Assembly: GCA_040391135.1 (NCBI GenBank)
Contig: JBEBYL010000008.1
Coordinates: 62,001-126,000 of the forward strand
DNA from: G025836975 sp040391135
GTDB taxonomy: Bacteria > Pseudomonadota > Gammaproteobacteria > Burkholderiales > Burkholderiaceae_B
DNA length: 64,000 nt
Reading direction: 5' to 3'
Below, in pieces: positions 60,580-64,000 of the stretch. The first letter of the stretch is position 1. Each line of letters opens with the position of its first letter. Both the position numbers and the translations under genes were made by a program. The notes beneath the pieces were generated by a model that was not told where the DNA came from, did no database searches, and saw only the letters and a list, made by a program, of their open reading frames with translations.

Positions 60580-63357
60580 TTAGTCGCCTATCACCAGATT
60601 CCAAAGTTGCCTTACCGCCACGCGCTCCTTCTCGAACTGATCGCTGGCCACACGCGCCTTCTCGGCTCCCTGCAAGCGCAAGGCGTGCTGCCGCTTGCGG
60701 AACTCCCGGTAGGCGTCGGCCGCCTGGCCGGCCAGATCGGCCGGGATCAGCCCCGCTTCGGAGGCCAGGCGCAGCAGGGTGATATTGCCCAGGTTGTCCA
60801 GCAGCTCGGGATGGCGGTGCGAATGGCAGAGCACCAGATACTGCGTCATGAATTCCACATCGACCATGCCGCCGCGATCATGCTTCAGGTCGAAATCCCC
60901 GGTGGGATTGGGGTGGCCGGCGCTGATTTTCTCGCGCATGGCGCGCACTTCATTTTTCAGCATTTCGGGATCGCGCGGCAGTAGCATCACTTGCCGGCGA
61001 ATATCCTCGAACCGGCGCCCTATGGTTTCGTCGCCCACCACGAAGCGCGCACGGGTAATCGCCTGATGCTCCCATGCCCAGGCATGCTGCGTCTGGTACT
61101 GCGAGAAGGCATCCACCGATACGGCCAGCAGGCCCGCATCGCCATCGGGCCGCAGCCGCAGATCGATCTCGTACAGGCGGCCCGAAGACGTCATGGTGGA
61201 CAGCCAGGATGCCATGCGGCGCCCCAGCTTGGCGTAGATTTCGCTGGCTTCGTCATTGGGATCGTCGTACAGGAAAACCAAGTCCAGATCGGACGCATAG
61301 CCGATTTCTTTGCCGCCCAGCTTACCGTAGGCGATGATGGCGAAATGGGGCGGCGCAAGGGCGCCGGCCGGCTTTCCGCGCGGCTGCACCAGCGGCCAGA
61401 CCCGGGTGATGGTCTCCGCCAGCATCATGTCGGCAAGGGCCGACAGCCGATCGGCCAGGTGTTCCACCGTCAGGACGCCTTCCAGGTCCTGGGCCAGCAG
61501 CTGGAAGGTGATCTGATGCTGGATGTCGCGCATCAGGTTCATCTGCTGTTCGACGTCGGGCCGGCCATCGGGCAGGATGCAGGCGTCCAGCTCACTGTGC
61601 ATCTGGCGGGCGATCTGCTCGAAAGCGGGCGGCTCCAGCAAGGACCGCCATTCGATCAGGCTGTCCAGCAGGATGGGATAGCGGCTAAGGTATTGCGAGG
61701 CCCAGGGGCTGGCGCCGACGATGCGCGCGACCCGGGCCAGGGTTTCGGGATATTCGGCCAGCAGGGCAAGGTAGGCGCTGCGCTGGGCAATGTGCTCGAC
61801 CAAGTCCAGAAGCCGTACCGCCGTGGCGTGGGGATCGCCGGTTTTTCCGGCGGCGCTGACGATGGCCGGCAAAAGCGCTTCGACACGCTTGCGGCTGGTG
61901 GACGGCAAGCTGCGGATGCGGTGTCCGTCCAACAATGAATCGACCCGTTCGCATATGGTGTCGGGGCGCTCGCCGATTGTTTGCTGAATGTGCTCGGCCA
62001 GATCGGCGCAGGGCGCTTCGGACTGGTTGCCCAGGGCGGCGCCCGCATCGTCGTTGTCGCCCATGCCCGCAATGCGGAACGCGTCGCGGAAGGTCTGCGC
62101 CACGAAGGCGCGATGCTCCGACAGTGCCGCTTCGAACTCCGGCTGGGGCATGCCCATGGCCTGGGCCAGGCCGGCGCAGCCTTCCTTGTCGCGCGGCAGC
62201 AGATGAGTTTGCTCATCTTCCCGGTATTGCAGCAAATGTTCGACGCGCCTAAGAAAGTCATAGGCCAGGGCCAGCTTGTCCGCCACTTCGGCCGCGATCA
62301 CGCCCGCTTCTTTCTGCTTGCGCAAGGCATTCAGCAATCCGCGCTGTTGCAACGAAGGGATGCGGCCGCCGCGTATCAGCTGGTTTAGCTGGACGACGAA
62401 TTCTATTTCGCGGATGCCGCCTTCGCCCAGCTTGATATTGTGCACGGTGTCGACGCCGTTGCGGGCCAAGGCGCGCCGCTGCCAATCCAGCCGTATCCGT
62501 TCGCGCAGGCCGCGCAATGCCGCCAAGGCGTCGAAATCGAAATACTTGCGATAGACGAAGGGCGTGCGAAGGGCTTCAAGCTGCTCCAGCTGGCTTGCCG
62601 GGCGGCTTGCGGCGAAGGCCTGGCAGGGGATGATCCGGCCCTTCAGCCAGGCATAGCGCTCCCATTCCCGCCCCTGGGCCACCAGGTAATTTTCCAGGGC
62701 GTCCAGGCTCCAGGCCAAAGGCCCCGAGTCGCCGTCCGGCCGCAGGCGCAGATCGGTACGGAAAACCTGGCCGTATTGATCGATTTCAGACAGGATGGGC
62801 ATCATCCGCTGGGTGACGCGCCCATAGAATTCGTGATGGCTGATCTTGCGCCGTCCGGTGGTTTCGCCTTCTTCGCCGTATAGCATGATAAGGTCGATAT
62901 CGGACGACACATTCAATTCCTTGCCGCCCAGTTTTCCCATGCCCACGATCAGCAATTCCTGGGGCAGGCCGGTGGTCGGGTCTATGGGCTCGCCATGGGT
63001 TTCGGCCAGGTTCGAGGCAACGCTTCGATAGGCTTGCGCCACGGCTAGGTCGGCCAGCGCCGACATCGCCGCAACGACTTCCCCCAGGGGCGCGCTGCCG
63101 TTGATATCGCGCACCAGCGCAGTGAAGAACACGCGCTCGCGCAGTTGACGCAACACCCGCCGCACATCGTCAATGGCCAGCGCCTTGCCGGAAGGCCCGC
63201 CGTTCAGTTCCTCGAACCAGTCGTGGACCGATTTCGGGGTAAGCGGGTGGGCGGCCGCCGCGGTCAGCCATTCCTGAAAAGGATGGTTGGCGCCGATCTT
63301 GCGGCGCAACGCGCCGGACCAGCGCAATGCCGGCTCTAATATAATGGCTTCGGACAT
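60580..63357 (-). CDS. glnE: Glutamine synthetase adenylyltransferase/deadenylase
   Basis: This 925-aa bifunctional enzyme adenylylates and deadenylylates glutamine synthetase according to nitrogen status, under PII control. It has two nucleotidyltransferase domains with the doubled motif: MGKLGGKELNVSSDIDLIMLY (deadenylase half) and YGKLGGKEIGYASDLDLVFLY (adenylylase half). It also has RLRPDG twice. The frame is intact. It is divergent from the yhdP-like gene. Confidence 0.97.
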   Translation of the reverse strand: MSEAIILEPALRWSGALRRKIGANHPFQEWLTAAAAHPLTPKSVHDWFEELNGGPSGKALAIDDVRRVLRQLRERVFFTALVRDINGSAPLGEVVAAMSALADLAVAQAYRSVASNLAETHGEPIDPTTGLPQELLIVGMGKLGGKELNVSSDIDLIMLYGEEGETTGRRKISHHEFYGRVTQRMMPILSEIDQYGQVFRTDLRLRPDGDSGPLAWSLDALENYLVAQGREWERYAWLKGRIIPCQAFAASRPASQLEQLEALRTPFVYRKYFDFDALAALRGLRERIRLDWQRRALARNGVDTVHNIKLGEGGIREIEFVVQLNQLIRGGRIPSLQQRGLLNALRKQKEAGVIAAEVADKLALAYDFLRRVEHLLQYREDEQTHLLPRDKEGCAGLAQAMGMPQPEFEAALSEHRAFVAQTFRDAFRIAGMGDNDDAGAALGNQSEAPCADLAEHIQQTIGERPDTICERVDSLLDGHRIRSLPSTSRKRVEALLPAIVSAAGKTGDPHATAVRLLDLVEHIAQRSAYLALLAEYPETLARVARIVGASPWASQYLSRYPILLDSLIEWRSLLEPPAFEQIARQMHSELDACILPDGRPDVEQQMNLMRDIQHQITFQLLAQDLEGVLTVEHLADRLSALADMMLAETITRVWPLVQPRGKPAGALAPPHFAIIAYGKLGGKEIGYASDLDLVFLYDDPNDEASEIYAKLGRRMASWLSTMTSSGRLYEIDLRLRPDGDAGLLAVSVDAFSQYQTQHAWAWEHQAITRARFVVGDETIGRRFEDIRRQVMLLPRDPEMLKNEVRAMREKISAGHPNPTGDFDLKHDRGGMVDVEFMTQYLVLCHSHRHPELLDNLGNITLLRLASEAGLIPADLAGQAADAYREFRKRQHALRLQGAEKARVASDQFEKERVAVRQLWNLVIGD

Positions 63358-63469
63358 AAGGCGTGCAAGAAGGACGTGGCTAAAAAAACAGGAAGACGAT
63401 AACCGTGCAATTGGGTATAAGACCCAAGAAGATACCGCAAATATTACCGTAACAGGCCCTAATCAATCT

Positions 63470-64000
63470 GTGTTTCGACTTTCTACCGCCATCCTTGGAA
63501 TTCTGGGCAAGATAGCGCTGCTGATCTACTTCCTGCTTGCCGCCGGCTTCCTCGGCATACGTTATTGGGTATTGCCCAATATCGACGACTGGCGCCCGCA
63601 GATAAGCCAGGCCTTGTCATCGACCCTGGATACCGATGTCAGCCTTGGAAAAATCAAGGCCGAATGGACCGGCCTGAATCCTCGCATCGAAATCAGCGAT
63701 GTCATCTTTACCGGCCACCATCGGCAAATGCTGCTGACGCTGCCGCAACTGCGTGCGGTACTGAGCTGGCGCAGCATTTTTTCATTGACTCCGCTGTTCG
63801 TCAGCCTGGATGCGCGCGGCATCGATCTGGATATTCGACGCAGCCGGGATGGGCGCTTTCATCTTCTCGGCCGGTCTTTCGACATGGAGTCGATGGACGC
63901 GTCCATCGATGGCGAATCGGGCAAATTCGTGGACTGGCTGGCCGTCCAGCGGCGTATCGTTCTGCGCGAGGCCACTATTCGATGGACCGACGAAACCCGT
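63470..64000 (+). CDS. YhdP/AsmA-like protein, N-terminal part (partial)
   Basis: The frame is open from GTG 63470 to the window end (177 codons) and runs off it. It starts with a signal-anchor helix (ILGKIALLIYFLLAAGFLGI), followed by RYWVLPNIDDWRPQISQALS and LGKIKAEWTGLNPRIEISDV, the typical start of the TIGR02099 (YhdP) family of very long AsmA-like proteins thought to move phospholipids to the outer membrane. The start is a GTG with no strong ribosome site. The glnE-yhdP neighbour arrangement is common in betaproteobacteria. Confidence 0.88.
   Translation, partial: MFRLSTAILGILGKIALLIYFLLAAGFLGIRYWVLPNIDDWRPQISQALSSTLDTDVSLGKIKAEWTGLNPRIEISDVIFTGHHRQMLLTLPQLRAVLSWRSIFSLTPLFVSLDARGIDLDIRRSRDGRFHLLGRSFDMESMDASIDGESGKFVDWLAVQRRIVLREATIRWTDETR

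Overview
This window looks like chromosome from a betaproteobacterium of the order Burkholderiales, most likely family Alcaligenaceae (Bordetella/Achromobacter/Pusillimonas relatives). That placement rests on the high GC content, the paa gene set with a PaaN-type aldehyde dehydrogenase, the FNR-linked cbb3 oxidase operon and the DUF3348/DUF802/OmpA/DUF2894 cassette. It is inference from gene content; no rRNA or other marker is present.

Layout. 0-5.5 kb: end of a branched-chain amino-acid type ABC transporter (livG end, livF), a DsbA-fold isomerase, mltB, a deacetylase-family protein and etfBA. 5.5-13.1 kb: a catabolic cluster with a divergent LysR regulator, CaiB-type CoA-transferase, atypical crotonase, TRAP transporter (DctPQM) and amidase, parts of it visibly less GC-rich. 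13.3-17.7 kb: acyl-CoA dehydrogenase, peroxiredoxin, a 58-residue single-span protein behind two LexA-type boxes, rplS and a CoA-pyrophosphatase-like NUDIX gene. 17.8-21.6 kb: remains of a prophage (integrase end, a frameshifted phage gene, a terminase small-subunit fragment) interleaved with a PutAbiC-type abortive-infection gene and an AT-rich pair of unknown genes. 21.6-24.3 kb: rsgA, an M48 protease and orn. 24.4-33.7 kb: the phenylacetate pathway (paaX divergent from paaABCDE-N-G-I-K). 33.8-41.5 kb: acpS, nagZ, uvrC, pgsA, an MFS carrier, queF and aceA. 41.6-49.1 kb: high-affinity cbb3 oxidase (ccoI-like, ccoS, ccoN-O-Q-P, ccoG, ccoH) and fnr. 49.2-54.7 kb: LysR, clpB, an EamA permease and an AHSA1-type protein. 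54.8-59.0 kb: a MotAB/ZorAB-like motor cassette of unknown function. 59.0-64 kb: a GFA protein, an inverted-repeat/tandem-repeat element, queH, glnE and the start of a yhdP-like gene.

How parts work together. FNR (48285-49013) carries the Cys residues for an oxygen-sensing cluster and the E..SR recognition helix. Perfect TTGAT-N4-ATCAA sites lie before the ccoI-like gene and ccoN, and a one-mismatch site lies before fnr itself. A further perfect site covers the -35 box of paaA, which suggests that oxygen-dependent phenylacetate degradation is shut off without oxygen while the high-affinity oxidase is switched on. EtfBA and the acyl-CoA dehydrogenase link acyl-CoA oxidation to respiration; aceA handles the resulting acetyl-CoA.

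The strongest candidates for undescribed biology are: (1) the LexA-box-controlled 58-aa membrane protein; (2) the four-gene MotAB/ZorAB-like cassette; (3) a CcoI-like protein that keeps the membrane helices of a copper ATPase but lacks the actuator and catalytic domains; (4) the two-gene unknown cassette beside PutAbiC in the decayed prophage.
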